A stretch of 64,000 nt of DNA, taken from Agrobacterium fabrum str. C58. GTDB taxonomy: Bacteria; Pseudomonadota; Alphaproteobacteria; Rhizobiales; Rhizobiaceae. The stretch covers positions 310,001 through 374,000 of the forward strand of contig NC_003064.2 in the NCBI RefSeq assembly GCF_000092025.1, written 5' to 3'. How positions within the stretch are numbered: the first letter of the stretch is position 1; each line of letters begins with the position of its first letter. A program made the translations under genes and the position numbers. The notes beneath the pieces are model-generated. The model saw nothing but the letters and a program-made list of their open reading frames with translations. It was not told the DNA's origin and searched no databases. Of the stretch, positions 1 to 9,821 are shown one piece after another.

Positions 1-2
1 GC

Positions 3-803
3 CTGTTTCTTGCCTTTTTACTTGGCGGCGCCCTTGGTTTGAGCGGAGCGATCTTCCAGTCGTTGACGCACAATCCGCTGGGATCGCCGGATATTATCGG
101 GTTTTCCGCCGGCTCCTATACCGGCGCGCTTGTTGTTATTTTCGTCTGTTCCGGCGGGTATTACGAGACTGCAGCTGGTGCCCTCGCCGGTGGCGTCGTC
201 ACGGCAGCCGCCATCTATCTCCTGGCCTATCGGGGCGGCTTGCAGAGTTTCCGGCTGATCGTCGTCGGTATCGGGATATCGGCTATGCTTAATGCGCTGA
301 ATGCATGGATGATTCGCCAGGCCGATCTTAAGGTTGCCATGTCGGCAGCGATCTGGGGAGCAGGTTCGCTGAATGGTCTCGGTTTCGAACAGGTCTGGCA
401 GGTCTTGCTGATGCTGGCGACGATCATACCGTGTGTTCTGGCGCTCGCGCGGCCAATGCGGCAACTGGAACTGGGCGATGATATGGCAACAGCGTCCGGC
501 ATCCATGTAAACCGTCTCCGCCTGATTCTGATGATCTGCGGTGTTGCGCTGACGGCGATTGTCACGGCAGCGGCTGGGCCGATCGCCTTCGTTTCTCTGG
601 CCGCACCCCAGATTGCGCGGCGCCTCTCGGGCTCTGGTGGCGTCACCCTGCTTCCGTCGGCGCTCACAGGTGGGTTGCTACTCATCGCCGCAGACTGGGC
701 GGCTCAGCATGCCTTCGGTGCGCAATTGCCGGTTGGCATCATGACCGTCAGCGTCGGCGGGTTCTATTTTCTCTGGTTGCTGATCCGTGAGGCAAGACAA
801 TGA
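3..803 (+). CDS. FecCD-family iron-siderophore ABC transporter permease (5' end outside window)
   Basis: Inner-membrane permease of a ferric-siderophore importer (FecCD/BtuC family). The frame is open from the first bases of the window, so the N-terminus lies upstream; about 267 of the usual 330-350 residues are visible. Family marks are GLSGAIFQSLTHNPLGSPDI near the start (the conserved G-x-x-x-Q-x-x-x-x-N-P-L-x-x-P element) and GPIAFVSLAAPQIARRL late in the protein, the cytoplasmic coupling region that contacts the ATPase. Many hydrophobic segments are visible. It overlaps the next gene by ATGA, so the two are translationally coupled. Substrate is not readable from sequence; the partner periplasmic protein must lie upstream. 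Confidence 0.93.
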   Translation: MFLAFLLGGALGLSGAIFQSLTHNPLGSPDIIGFSAGSYTGALVVIFVCSGGYYETAAGALAGGVVTAAAIYLLAYRGGLQSFRLIVVGIGISAMLNALNAWMIRQADLKVAMSAAIWGAGSLNGLGFEQVWQVLLMLATIIPCVLALARPMRQLELGDDMATASGIHVNRLRLILMICGVALTAIVTAAAGPIAFVSLAAPQIARRLSGSGGVTLLPSALTGGLLLIAADWAAQHAFGAQLPVGIMTVSVGGFYFLWLLIREARQ

Positions 804-1645
804 CAGACCGGCCGGATACCCGAATCGAAAGGCTTGAGGTTCAAAATGCGACGTTGCGCTATAACCAGCGGATCATCGCTGAGGATTTGTCTGTGAAGAT
901 TCCAGACGGTTCCTTTACCGTTATCGTTGGACCCAATGCCTGCGGTAAGTCCACATTGCTGCGTGCCCTGTCGCGGCTGCTGACGCCTTCAGCAGGAGAG
1001 GTTATTCTCGACGGCAAGGCGATCGCCGGCTATCCCGCCAAACAGCTTGCCCGCGCGATTGGCCTTTTGCCACAGAGCTCGATCGCCCCCGACGGCATCA
1101 CCGTCGCTGAGCTCGTCGCTCGCGGCCGCTATCCCCATCAATCCCTCTTCCGGCAATGGTCGAGCGAAGACGAAGCGGCAGTCGCATTGGCAATGGCTGC
1201 GACGCAGACGACGCAGCTTTCCACTCGTCTTGTCGACGAGCTTTCCGGCGGCCAGCGGCAGAGAGTGTGGGTTGCCATGGTGCTGGCACAGGAAACACCG
1301 ATCCTGCTCCTTGATGAGCCAACCACTTTCTTGGATATCGCCCATCAGATTGACCTGCTTGATCTTTGTCAGGAGCTTAACGCTGCAGGCCGCACGATCG
1401 TCGCGGTGCTGCACGATCTCAACCATGCTTGCCGCTATGCCACCAATATCATCGCCATGAGGGATGGCGCCATCATCGCACACGGCTCTCCACCCACCAC
1501 CGTAACCGAACGGCTGGTCGAAGACGTCTTTGGCCTCCCCTGCATGATCATTCCCGATCCGGTCTCAGGCACACCGTTGATCGTCCCAAAAGTTAAGGTA
1601 AGAGCCGCCTGCATCCCAATAACGCCGGACATTCCTGAGCATTAA
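800..1645 (+). CDS. Iron-siderophore ABC transporter ATP-binding protein (FepC-like)
   Basis: Cytoplasmic ATPase that drives the adjacent FecCD-type permease. The 281 residues contain Walker A GPNACGKST (about residues 44-52), the ABC signature LSGGQRQR (about 148-155), Walker B ILLLDEPTT (about 169-176) and the switch histidine in VAVLHDLNHA. Length and motif order are those of FepC/FhuC ATPases. The ATG overlaps the permease stop (ATGA), supporting the start and a common operon. It is the last gene of the operon: nothing convincing follows on the same strand for over 400 bases. No Fur box could be examined because the promoter is outside the window. Confidence 0.95.
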   Translation: MTDRPDTRIERLEVQNATLRYNQRIIAEDLSVKIPDGSFTVIVGPNACGKSTLLRALSRLLTPSAGEVILDGKAIAGYPAKQLARAIGLLPQSSIAPDGITVAELVARGRYPHQSLFRQWSSEDEAAVALAMAATQTTQLSTRLVDELSGGQRQRVWVAMVLAQETPILLLDEPTTFLDIAHQIDLLDLCQELNAAGRTIVAVLHDLNHACRYATNIIAMRDGAIIAHGSPPTTVTERLVEDVFGLPCMIIPDPVSGTPLIVPKVKVRAACIPITPDIPEH

Positions 1646-2089
1646 GGTCCGTTACAGAACGGCTCCGGCAAGAGCTGGGGATTTGGCATGGTGAGTGTGA
1701 GGGGTCATTGAATGCTCGATGTATCGAAGAAGCCATCCAGCAGATCCTCGAAGATTATATGTCGGGTCGTCTCCTATTCCCAAAAGTAAATCCCCCAACG
1801 CCAGCCGCGTGGACGAAATCGAGCAACATGTTTAAAGACGCCGGTAAATCAAGAGGGGAACTAAAATTCTGCCGCGCGTTCCCCTTCTCCTGCCTTTCTA
1901 AGCTCGTGAGCTTGATAAGCTGCTGCCTGAACCTCCTGTGTTTTGTTGGAACAACCTGTACCGACGGTTGACCCAATCGACCGCCCAGATGCTCCCCAAT
2001 ACACTTCGCTGCATGGTTCGTGCCCGGCAGGTTCCAATCCCGAACACAGGAGCGCATCATGACGCAAGTAAAAAGCAAACGCCGGTACA
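1646..2089. other. Intergenic stretch without recognisable gene
   Basis: Only short open frames on both strands are present, none with a recognisable domain. The stretch ends where the degraded metallo-hydrolase gene begins, so it may be decayed sequence. No clear terminator with a U-tract was found after the ATPase gene. Confidence 0.4.
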
Positions 2090-3004
2090 ATGGATCACCA
2101 GCAGACAAACATGAGCTTGGAAAACACGCGGCGTGCCGGCCGACCGGCAACCCAAGAACTGAACCCTTTCCGCTATGGGGTGAAGGTCGGTGAAATCGAA
2201 GTACTGGTGATCAGCGACGGCGTGCTGCCTCTTCCGACGAAGATGTGGGGCACAATGCCAATCCAACGGAGCGCGCAGCGTGGTTGGACAATATGTTCCT
2301 GCCTCAGGATGCTTTCGACTGGGCGCTGAACGCGGTGGTCGTGCGCAGAGGCACGCAGGTCAAACTTATCGACGCAGGCCTCGATCCTGAACTAAACCTG
2401 CCACGGGCTGGCAGCTCGTGCAGAGACTAGAAAGCGCGGGCATCGACCTCGGCTCCGTAACCGACGTCGTCCTGACCCACATGCACATGGACCACGTTGG
2501 CGGTTGCTCGTTGACGGCGTGAAGGAAAAGCTGCGCCCGACCTGCGCATTCATGTGGCCGCCGCCAAGGTTAAGTTCTGGGAGGCACCCGATTTCACGCA
2601 TGTCCAGATACCTCCCGGCTTTCCGGATGCACTTCGTGCGACCGCCAAGAGGTTTGCCGAGGAATACCATGACCAGTTGCAGCTGTTCGATGAGAAGCAC
2701 TAGGTAGGCTCCAGGTGTCGTCGTCTTTCGCACCGGCGGCCATACCCCATGGCACAGCGTGGTGCGCGTTGCATCCGGACATGATGTTTGCAGGCGACGC
2801 TGTATTCGCGGTTGGCGTCGAACATCCCGATTGGTTCAACGGCTTCGAGCACGATCCCGAAGAAGCTGCCCGCGTACGGGTCAGGCTTCTAAAGGAGCTG
2901 GCAACGACAGGGAAACTGCTGGTGGCCACGCATATGCCGTTCCCTTCGCTCGGGAAGTCGACGGCGACACCTTCCGTTGGGTACCTGTTTTCTGGGATTA
3001 CTGA
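2090..3004 (+). pseudogene. MBL-fold metallo-hydrolase, multiply frameshifted
   Basis: Pieces of one metallo-beta-lactamase-fold hydrolase appear in order but in changing frames. The N-terminal part (NPFRYGVKVGEIEVLVISDG) reads in one frame from 2090. A second frame near 2245-2395 gives DNMFLPQDAFDWALNAVVV. The zinc motif THMHMDHVGG (HxHxDH) is in a third frame at about 2475. Then come RIHVAAAKVKFWEAPDF, GVVVFRTGGHTPWHS and DMMFAGDAVF, and a tail ending FRWVPVFWDY before a stop at 3004. At least five frame changes are needed, so the gene cannot make a full enzyme. Zinc ligands are still recognisable, suggesting fairly recent decay. It sits beside another decayed gene. Confidence 0.8.
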
Positions 3005-3149
3005 CTGCAGACCAACCAAGGTGCCAGTCACGCGACCGCATGCGATCCTACATCCAGTATATCGCGTGCGGCTCTGGAGGAAGTTAGAAGGTGCGAATTC
3101 GCAACTTTTCCCAGATTTACCCGACAAGAATGTCAGAAGAGGTTATGTC

Positions 3150-3800
3150 ATGACTCCGACGGAAACACGCATGCTGGTGTCTGGTACCCTCGTGCAATGG
3201 TACGAAGGTCTGCTGCAAGAAATTGACGTCATTTTGAAGCAGCACCACGCCAGCGGGAAGAACGCTTCGGTCATTTTGGAAAGCTTCTCGGCTCAAGGTC
3301 GAAAACTCACCGCAGAGAAGCCGCACCAACTATACAAAGACATTCTTCGCGTCGCCGCGTCGTTTCGGGAACACGGCGTAGAGCCGTACGAAGAAGAAAG
3401 AAGGCGTTGATCGATCGTCGATGACGATGGGCCCATATCCGGAGGTGCCGCATGCCCTTTACCGGCAGCGCGAGCAATACAGGCTGGCGATCTTCATCAA
3501 CTCCCGCGATGATCTGATTGCATCGACGGTCGCTGCCATCGGTGCATCATTCGGCTATGTCATCACCGCGGAGCAGGCCGGTGCGTACAAACCGTCGAGG
3601 GAAATGTTCCAATACGCGTACCGGCAGATGGATGCCACTCCAGACGAGGCCGTGCACGTCACTATGGGTAAGTATTGGTATATGAAGGCACGTTACGAAC
3701 CAGGATTGCGGGGTATTTGGGTCAACCGGCAAGGAGAGGAGGGTAACCCGGACTGGCTGCCTTATGCCGAGCTTTCAAAGGGGCCGCCAGCCTGCTTCGT
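3150..3800 (+). pseudogene. Haloacid dehalogenase type II (HAD superfamily), frameshifted, nucleophile lost
   Basis: Two frames together resemble a type II 2-haloacid dehalogenase. The first (3150-3410) gives TRMLVSGTLVQWYEGLLQEI, which aligns with the family start F-D-x-Y-G-T-L-x-x-W. The catalytic Asp position is not Asp here. The second (about 3418 onward) gives PEVPHALYRQREQYRLAIF, then INSRDDLIAS (motif II region), GYVITAEQAGAYKPSREMF (the conserved Lys) and GIWVNRQGE. A shift near 3405-3420 separates the halves. After PYAELS (about 3780) similarity fades, although the frame stays open to 3960. Loss of the nucleophile plus the frameshift argue for a dead gene. Confidence 0.75.
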
Positions 3801-3964
3801 CCGTAACGCCAGAGGATGGGTCGCAGATTATTTTGCGCGACCGCGCCAGAATGCGGCGGACACGGTATTCGGCGAGACGGGGACATCCAGTTCTTACAAA
3901 CTCAACTTGCCGGTTGCGTTTATATCAGTTATCCATAGTTCAATAATTCAAGGATTGTAGAAAT

Positions 3965-4324
3965 ATGGACGAACGTCAGGCCCTCACGTCGTTCGCGGCG
4001 CTGTCCCAGGAAACCCGCCTCCATATCGTGCGCATCCTTGTGGTCGCAGGCCCCGACGGCATGGCTGCGGGGGCTGTCGCGGAGAGGGCCAAGGTTTCGC
4101 CATCGAACGTTTCGTTTCACCTAAAGGAACTGGAGCGCGCTGGCCTGATCAAACAGAAGCGCGAGGCACGTTCGATCATATATACCGCCAATTACCACTG
4201 TCTCGGCGCATTGATCCGTTTCCTGATGGAAGACTGCTGCGCCGGCCACCCGGAAATCTGCGCACAAGCCGTCGAGGTTGCCGCTTGTGGCGTACAAACT
4301 GCGGAGGCCAAGCGCGTTGTTTGA
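3965..4324 (+). CDS. arsR: ArsR-family arsenite-responsive repressor
   Basis: Small winged-helix repressor of 119 residues. The DNA-recognition region is [20 protein letters not shown] (about residues 38-57), followed by the wing [12 protein letters not shown]-terminal cysteine cluster, C91 C92 and C99 in [10 protein letters not shown], is the kind of As(III)/Sb(III) site placed near the C-terminus in one ArsR subgroup. It starts the arsR-arsH-arsK operon and overlaps arsH by 47 bases. In this family metalloid binding releases the repressor from its own promoter, so autoregulation is expected; no operator was resolved by eye. Confidence 0.93.
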   Translation: MDERQALTSFAALSQETRLHIVRILVVAGPDGMAAGAVAERAKVSPSNVSFHLKELERAGLIKQKREARSIIYTANYHCLGALIRFLMEDCCAGHPEICAQAVEVAACGVQTAEAKRVV

Positions 4325-5024
4325 TCTGCCCGCGGCATACGCGGCGCATTTGCGTCAACCAGACCAGGATGCGCTGCGTCCGTCGTTTTCCACGCATAAG
4401 CCACGGATACTGATACTTTACGGTTCGCTGCGGCACGTGTCCTATAGCCGCCTGCTGGCACAGGAAGCTGCAAGACTGCTCGAACACTTTGGCTGCGAGG
4501 TGCGTATCGTCGACCCCGCAGGCTTGCCGTTGCCGGACGCTGGGCCGGTCAGCCATCCAAAGGTGCAGGAGCTGCGAGACCTGTCCGCCTGGTCGGAAGG
4601 TCAGGTCTGGGTCAGTCCGGAACGCCACGGCGCGATGACCGGCATCATGAAGGCGCAGATCGACTGGATCCCACTTTCCGTCGGCTCGGTGCGGCCGACC
4701 CAGGGCAAGACTCTGGCGGTGATGCAGGTCTCAGGCGGTTCGCAATCGTTCAACGCCATCAACCAGCTCCGTCTCCTCGGTCGCTGGATGCGGATGATCA
4801 CAATTCCCAACCAGTCCTCCGTTGCCAAGGCGTTTCAGGAATTTGATGCGGATGGTCGCATGAAGCCCTCGTCCTATTACGATCGCGTCGTCGATGTATG
4901 CGAGGAGCTGGTTAAATTCACGCTCCTGACCCGTGACGCCTCCTCCTATCTCACCGATCGCTATAGCGAGCGGAAGGAAGAAGCGGAGAAGCTGGAGCAA
5001 CGCGTGAGTTTGAAATCCATATGA
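4278..5024 (+). CDS. arsH: Arsenical resistance protein ArsH, NADPH-dependent flavoprotein
   Basis: FMN-binding oxidoreductase of the flavodoxin-like ArsH family, which oxidises trivalent organoarsenicals and reduces flavin or quinones with NADPH. Recognisable blocks are [17 protein letters not shown] (phosphate-binding loop), [20 protein letters not shown] and [20 protein letters not shown], followed by LGRWMRM. Length (248 residues with the TTG start at 4278) is normal. The start is uncertain: TTG 4278 or GTG 4287, both inside the end of arsR. It overlaps the following transporter by ATGA, indicating one operon. Identification rests on several contiguous family signatures. Confidence 0.93.
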   Translation: MPLVAYKLRRPSALFDLPAAYAAHLRQPDQDALRPSFSTHKPRILILYGSLRHVSYSRLLAQEAARLLEHFGCEVRIVDPAGLPLPDAGPVSHPKVQELRDLSAWSEGQVWVSPERHGAMTGIMKAQIDWIPLSVGSVRPTQGKTLAVMQVSGGSQSFNAINQLRLLGRWMRMITIPNQSSVAKAFQEFDADGRMKPSSYYDRVVDVCEELVKFTLLTRDASSYLTDRYSERKEEAEKLEQRVSLKSI

Positions 5025-6274
5025 GCGAGCGGGTTCCGATTGCCGCCATTGTTGCCCTCGGTGTCACTCAGAATATCGGCTACGGTACCCTCTATTACAG
5101 CTTCAGCATCTTGGCACCGGATATGGCGACGCATTTTGCGTGGTCGACCGAATGGATCTTCGGTGCATTGTCGATCGCGCTGCTGATCGGCGGTCTGACG
5201 GCCCCCTGGCTGGGCAGGCTGTTTGACCGCATCAGCGCCGGCCGGGTGATGACGATCGGTTCAGCTGTCGCGGCCGCTTCCCTGGTCGCCTGCGCCTATG
5301 CGCCGGGCAAGGCGTCATACGTCGCCGCCCTGATCGTGATCGAGGTGTCTGCCAATCTCGTGCAATACGGCGCGGCATTCGCGCTTCTGGTCCAGCTCCG
5401 CCCGCAGGTGGCATCCCGCAGCATAACGTACCTGACCCTGATCGCCGGGTTCGCCTCGACGATGTTCTGGCCGATCACGACCACCTTACATGCGCAGATG
5501 TCGTGGCAGAATGTCTATCTGGTTTTTGCCGCGCTCAATCTACTCATCTGCCTGCCGGTCCATGCCTGGCTGTCGCATGCCGCAATTCAAAGAAAGGCTA
5601 ACGCGAAGACGGCACCTTCAAACGTTCCCGGCGTTCTGGCACCTGAGCGCCGCCGGTTGGGATTTCTGTTGATGGTCATCGGATGTTCGCTGATGTCGCT
5701 CGTCGGGGCAGCGCTGCTCGTGCACCTCGTGCCGCTTCTTTCCGGCCTTGGCCTCGGCGCAACCGCCGCTCTGGTCAGCACTTTGTTCGGCCCGTCGCAG
5801 GTCACCAGCCGCCTGATCAACATGGCCTTTGGCAAGCGCGTGGCGGCCCTTCATCTGGCTGTGATCGCGGCGGTGCTTATTCCAGCCGGAGTGTTGATCC
5901 TGTTATTGACAGCGCCATCGACCATGGGGGCGATGGCCTTTGCTGTCGTCTTCGGAATGGGCAACGGCTTGCTGAGCATTGTCACGGGAACGCTACCGCT
6001 GCACCTGTTCGGCAGCGCAGGCTACGGCCAGCTCCAGGGAAAGATGATGGCGGCACGGCTGATCCTGTCAGCGCTGGCGCCTTTTGCGTTGGCGCTTTCG
6101 ATAGCCCGTCTCGGGATAGCCACTTCACTTGTCATTTGCACCGTGCTTGGTATTTCCGCAGTCGTCACGCTGCTGAGGATTTTCCCGTTGGTGCGAAGCA
6201 ATGATGCACCGCCGCCGTCTTCTTTACCGAAGCCTAGCGGTTGTGAGGCCATCGGTCCTGAGGAAATTCGTTGA
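5021..6274 (+). CDS. arsK: MFS transporter of the arsenic operon (ArsK-like efflux pump)
   Basis: Major facilitator protein of 417 residues with about twelve hydrophobic segments. The N-terminal [20 protein letters not shown] and [18 protein letters not shown] (MFS loop 2-3 motif) are clear. Direct coupling to arsH (ATGA overlap) and position behind arsR fit the ArsK type, MFS exporters reported to remove As(III), Sb(III) and trivalent organoarsenicals in Agrobacterium. The family call is from sequence; the substrate is inferred from the operon. No arsB or acr3 gene is present here, so this is the only efflux candidate in the cluster. Confidence 0.82.
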   Translation: MSERVPIAAIVALGVTQNIGYGTLYYSFSILAPDMATHFAWSTEWIFGALSIALLIGGLTAPWLGRLFDRISAGRVMTIGSAVAAASLVACAYAPGKASYVAALIVIEVSANLVQYGAAFALLVQLRPQVASRSITYLTLIAGFASTMFWPITTTLHAQMSWQNVYLVFAALNLLICLPVHAWLSHAAIQRKANAKTAPSNVPGVLAPERRRLGFLLMVIGCSLMSLVGAALLVHLVPLLSGLGLGATAALVSTLFGPSQVTSRLINMAFGKRVAALHLAVIAAVLIPAGVLILLLTAPSTMGAMAFAVVFGMGNGLLSIVTGTLPLHLFGSAGYGQLQGKMMAARLILSALAPFALALSIARLGIATSLVICTVLGISAVVTLLRIFPLVRSNDAPPPSSLPKPSGCEAIGPEEIR

Positions 6275-6277
6275 TGA

Positions 6278-7297
6278 TCAGCCGGCGAAAAGAACGATTT
6301 TGCCCTGGATACCACCTCCTGAAGCTCGTTCGTGGGCAGCCGCAGCCTCCGCCAACGGGGAGGTGCTGTCGATCACGACGCGAATGGAACCGTCGTTGAG
6401 CAGGCGACCCGCTTCTGCAAGTTGTGCACCGTTTGAGCGAACCTGCGTCGATGACACGGTTATCCCACACCGGGCAGCATCCTTGTGCGCCGAGAAGCCC
6501 AAGGGATTGACCAGGAAGAGCGCTCCGCCAGGCCGGACGACGTTCAGAAAGCGCTCCATGTTCGACCCGCCGACCGCATCGATGACAAGGTCTACATCCT
6601 CTGCGGCCGTCTCAGCGGCCGTCTTCGTGTAGTCGATGATTTGATCTGCGCCCAGCGCACGCAGGAGCGCTTCGTGCTTACCGGAAGCAACAGCAATGAC
6701 GTGCGCGCCCCTCCACTTCGCCAACTGGATCGCCAAATGCCCTACGCCGCCGCCGGCGCCATTGACCAAGACCGTCTTGCCTTGCAGCGGGATCGGTGAA
6801 TGGCGGAACGACTGGAACGGGTTGGGTGCATCATGACCAAGATCGACCAAAAACTGCCAGGCCGTCAATAGCGACATCGGGGCACCCGCCGCCTGGATGT
6901 GATCAATACCTGCAGGCTTCAGTGCCAGCTCCGATGCGGGGACCGTGACATACTCGGCATAAGCACCGCTTCCCTGCATCAAGTCCTCAGGAAAGCGTAC
7001 CATAGCAAAAACCTCGTCACCGACGCTGAATGCCGAAACACCGTCGCCGATGGCGGCCACGACGCCCGACACGTCGGTGCCAAGGATCAATGGAAAGGTC
7101 GGTTCAGGCTGCCATTCGGGCGGAAGCGTCCGATATCCGTCGCGCAGATAAAGGTCTGGTGGGTTGATGCCGGCCGCATGCACTCGGACAAGCACTTCTC
7201 CAGATGCGGCGACCGGACGCGGAGCCTCCTCATAACTCAGGACCTCCGGGCCACCGAATTCATGCAACCGCACCGCTTTCATCATCTCAATCATCAT
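6278..7297 (-). CDS. Zinc-independent quinone oxidoreductase/MDR-family NADP-dependent oxidoreductase
   Basis: Medium-chain dehydrogenase/reductase of the quinone oxidoreductase group, 339 residues from the chosen start. An N-terminal GroES-like domain (MKAVRLHEFGGPEVLSYEEA, then PLILGTDVSGVVAAIGDGV) is followed by a Rossmann domain with VLVNGAGGGVGHLAIQLAKW and a C-terminal IQGKIVLFAG. No structural-zinc cysteine cluster is visible. The frame is open to 7339, but family N-termini begin near M-K-A-V-R-L; ATG at 7297, 7285 or 7282 are all possible. It is divergent from the LysR gene at 7384, a typical regulator-target pair. Its stop lies 3 bases from the end of arsK in convergent orientation. 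Confidence 0.88.
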   Translation of the reverse strand: MMIEMMKAVRLHEFGGPEVLSYEEAPRPVAASGEVLVRVHAAGINPPDLYLRDGYRTLPPEWQPEPTFPLILGTDVSGVVAAIGDGVSAFSVGDEVFAMVRFPEDLMQGSGAYAEYVTVPASELALKPAGIDHIQAAGAPMSLLTAWQFLVDLGHDAPNPFQSFRHSPIPLQGKTVLVNGAGGGVGHLAIQLAKWRGAHVIAVASGKHEALLRALGADQIIDYTKTAAETAAEDVDLVIDAVGGSNMERFLNVVRPGGALFLVNPLGFSAHKDAARCGITVSSTQVRSNGAQLAEAGRLLNDGSIRVVIDSTSPLAEAAAAHERASGGGIQGKIVLFAG

Positions 7298-7383
7298 AGC
7301 CTCGCTCAGTCTGTATTCGCATCCAGAAGATAGGGTCAATCGAAGCCGTTGATAATTGCGCTCTGCTTCGGTTTAATAGTGCC

Positions 7384-8286
7384 ATGAAGGAACAAATCGG
7401 TTTTGAACGGCTGACGGGGCTGATCGCTTTTGCGCGGGCGGGCTCTTTGGGCAGCTACACGGCTGCTGCTCGTTCGTTATCCGTCTCGCCGTCAGCGATC
7501 AGCAAGAGCATCCAACGGCTGGAAGCGCATCTCGGCGTCTCATTGTTTACGCGTACGACGCGCTCGCTTACCCTCACGGCGGAGGGGCGCGACATTCACG
7601 GACGCGCACTGCGACTGTTGCGCGATGCGGAAGCCATCGAGCAGGCGGCAAAAACGGCTCGTGCTGAACCCACCGGCATGTTGCGGATTGCCACTTCAAT
7701 GGCGATAGGCCTTCATGTGATCGCCCCTGCGCTCGCGAAGTTTCGCAAACTCCACCCAAAGGTGGCGTTCGACCTGCGGCTGAGCGACCACAGGGTGGAC
7801 CTCGTTGAAGAGGGCATCGATCTCGCTGTCAGGATCGGCGACCTGCCAGACTCGCGCCTGTTGTCGCGACGGCTCTCACCACACCGACTCTGTTGTTATG
7901 CTTCGCCCGATTATCTGGCGATGCACGGCACTCCCAAACACCCGGATGATCTGGAGGCGCACGAAACCGTCAACCTGCGCTACCAAAGCACGGGTCAGGT
8001 CTTTCGCTGGCCTTTCCGGATTGGCGATCGTGACGTCGAGATCGTACCATCCTCTGGTATCATTGTTGATGCGAGTGAGGCCGTCATGGCAACGATTGCT
8101 ACGGATGGCGGCATTGGAATGGCCGCGAGCTTCATGGCTCGACCCTGGGTCAATCGCGGGGAGCTCGTGCCGGTCCTGTCGGATTTTGCTGTGGAGCGCA
8201 ACAACATCACGGCAGTCTGGCCCGAAAGCCGCCGCTCCAACCCTGCTGTTCGCGCCTTTCTGAAAACGTTGATCGAGCTGTTTTAA
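7384..8286 (+). CDS. LysR-family transcriptional regulator
   Basis: 300-residue LysR regulator. The N-terminal winged HTH is [20 protein letters not shown] followed by [21 protein letters not shown]. The effector domain begins around residue 90 ([20 protein letters not shown]) and carries the two-lobed periplasmic-binding-like fold pattern, including a segment of the type seen in DsdC/GcvA-like regulators ([17 protein letters not shown]). It is divergent from the oxidoreductase gene across an 86-bp gap, so it most likely controls that gene. The effector is unknown. Confidence 0.92.
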   Translation: MKEQIGFERLTGLIAFARAGSLGSYTAAARSLSVSPSAISKSIQRLEAHLGVSLFTRTTRSLTLTAEGRDIHGRALRLLRDAEAIEQAAKTARAEPTGMLRIATSMAIGLHVIAPALAKFRKLHPKVAFDLRLSDHRVDLVEEGIDLAVRIGDLPDSRLLSRRLSPHRLCCYASPDYLAMHGTPKHPDDLEAHETVNLRYQSTGQVFRWPFRIGDRDVEIVPSSGIIVDASEAVMATIATDGGIGMAASFMARPWVNRGELVPVLSDFAVERNNITAVWPESRRSNPAVRAFLKTLIELF

Positions 8287-8757
8287 CCTTTGATTGTAAA
8301 AGAGCGAGACCGGACGACCGTTTGGCAAGCCGGGACGGCGTATCAGGTGAGATCTCGTCAACCGGCAAGGTTGGTTTCCAATTGGCGCATTCCAATGAAG
8401 TGTCCGCGACGGCTCAAACGGTCCGCGATTTACCGCTTCATCTACAAGCAAGCTCGTCGGCTGGCGGGGCGGGAAGGTCGCCCGCCCCGCTGACATCGAA
8501 CATGGCTTGCATCGTTTTCGGATAGACGAACTTGCTTTTCATTAGTGCGAAAAGCGATCCGTTCCCGGGGCCTCCAATACCAACCGAGGGGCATCGTCAG
8601 TCGGTTCGGACAGGTGAGTTGCTCGTTGAGGTCCGTCGATGGCGCGATCTAGTTCGGTGAACCTGGCGCTCTTACGAGCATCCCGCGCCCGAAGCGGACA
8701 TTCCTCGCGGGCAGATTCGTCCTCTGCGCGCCATAAGAAATCTCAGCGCAGCTTCAG
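8287..8757. other. Intergenic stretch between two LysR genes, no gene seen
   Basis: Open frames here are short and carry no recognisable domain. The only structure seen is the GC-rich perfect inverted repeat at 8464-8490. Both flanking genes end into this stretch, so it is a convergent intergenic region. Confidence 0.5.
8464..8490. repeat. GC-rich inverted repeat (10-bp stem, 7-nt loop)
   Basis: GCGGGGCGGG at 8464-8473 pairs perfectly with CCCGCCCCGC at 8481-8490. There is no T-run on either side, so it is not a standard intrinsic terminator. Position between convergent genes suggests a 3'-end stabilising or factor-assisted terminating hairpin. Confidence 0.6.
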
Positions 8758-9639
8758 TCAGCGCGGTATGCCATACGGATCGCTCAGCCTAGCCAAATTC
8801 TGATGCAGACGATCTATTATCTGTGCGCGCGTTCCTGACCGCCGTTCCAGGAGGCCTATCGGTCGTAATATCTGGGGTTCGCCAAACTGCACCGCGACGA
8901 TCGGAGCAGCAATGTCTCTCAACGCGATCCAGGGAACAACAGACACGCCCAGACCATGAATAACGCAAGAGACCACTGAAGCAATCGTGTCTATCTCAGC
9001 TATCAAGTTTGGTACGATCCGGGTTTTTGCAAGCTCCGTCTCAATGATCTGCGCCAGCCTGAATTTACTGTTGAACCTGACATAGGGCAGCTTCGACAGC
9101 ATATCGAAACCGGACATTTTTGGAGTGCCGTTGGGACCGATGACCAGTAGAGGTTCGTTGATAAACGGTTGCCATCTCAATGCTGAAGGAATTCCTGAGT
9201 ACTCGGCAACCATCGCGCAATCGAGACGGCCTGACATGACATCCTTCAGCAATTCGTCCGTATTGGCGACCTGGAGCTTGATCCTCAAATCGGGGTAGTC
9301 GGCCTTGAGAGCGACGATTGAGAGAGGCAGAAGCGAAAGAGCACTTGAGCGAACGGAGCCGATTGTGAACGTGCCGCTCACGGCTCTGCCGGAGATTGCG
9401 TCGATGATATTGTCTGCATCGCGCACCAAGGTCCGCGCTGCTTCGAGCATCTGCAGACCGTGGCCGTTCAGCATGATTGGTCTGGTCGCGCGATCAAACA
9501 GTTCACCCCTTACCTCCGATTCCAGCGCCTGTATTTGCTGGCTCACCGCAGATGGGGTCAGACCTACAGCGTCGGCAGCCTTCGCAAAGGTTCCGTGCTC
9601 GGCTATCGCGATGAATGTCTTGAGCTGGCGAATATCCAA
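8758..9639 (-). CDS. LysR-family transcriptional regulator, likely regulator of the adjacent hydroxyacid operon
   Basis: 293-residue LysR protein. The HTH is TFAKAADAVGLTPSAVSQQI followed by QALESEVRGELFDRATRPIM. The effector domain starts with GTFTIGSVRSSALSLLPLSI. It is transcribed away from the dehydrogenase/RraA/TctCBA operon at 9822, with 182 bp between the two starts, so it probably activates or represses that operon in response to its substrate. The upstream region is AT-rich and contains interrupted T-N11-A motifs typical of LysR sites, which is weak evidence by itself. Confidence 0.92.
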   Translation of the reverse strand: MDIRQLKTFIAIAEHGTFAKAADAVGLTPSAVSQQIQALESEVRGELFDRATRPIMLNGHGLQMLEAARTLVRDADNIIDAISGRAVSGTFTIGSVRSSALSLLPLSIVALKADYPDLRIKLQVANTDELLKDVMSGRLDCAMVAEYSGIPSALRWQPFINEPLLVIGPNGTPKMSGFDMLSKLPYVRFNSKFRLAQIIETELAKTRIVPNLIAEIDTIASVVSCVIHGLGVSVVPWIALRDIAAPIVAVQFGEPQILRPIGLLERRSGTRAQIIDRLHQNLARLSDPYGIPR

Positions 9640-9821
9640 TGTCGTCCCGCCACGAATTAAGATTTTCTGTTTATCTTAGGCAGAATTATTCGCTTTAATC
9701 AAGAACTCCTTATGTTAAGTTTTCGCCTCAGGAGACGCCAGGAGGAACTTTGGCGTATGGGAGGATGCCAAAACGTTGCAACGGCAGCGCCGCGTCCTCG
9801 CGCATCCAATTCGAGGTACGC
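9640..9821. promoter_or_regulatory. Divergent promoter region of LysR gene and hydroxyacid operon
   Basis: AT-rich 182-bp region between divergent starts, with short inverted elements around 9675-9720 (CTTA...TAAG spacing). LysR proteins normally bind in such regions. Exact -35/-10 boxes and operators were not resolved. Confidence 0.4.

Noticed and set aside
1755..2150. Minus-strand frame of 131 codons
   Set aside because: No recognisable domain, overlaps the start of the decayed hydrolase, and no convincing ribosome site.
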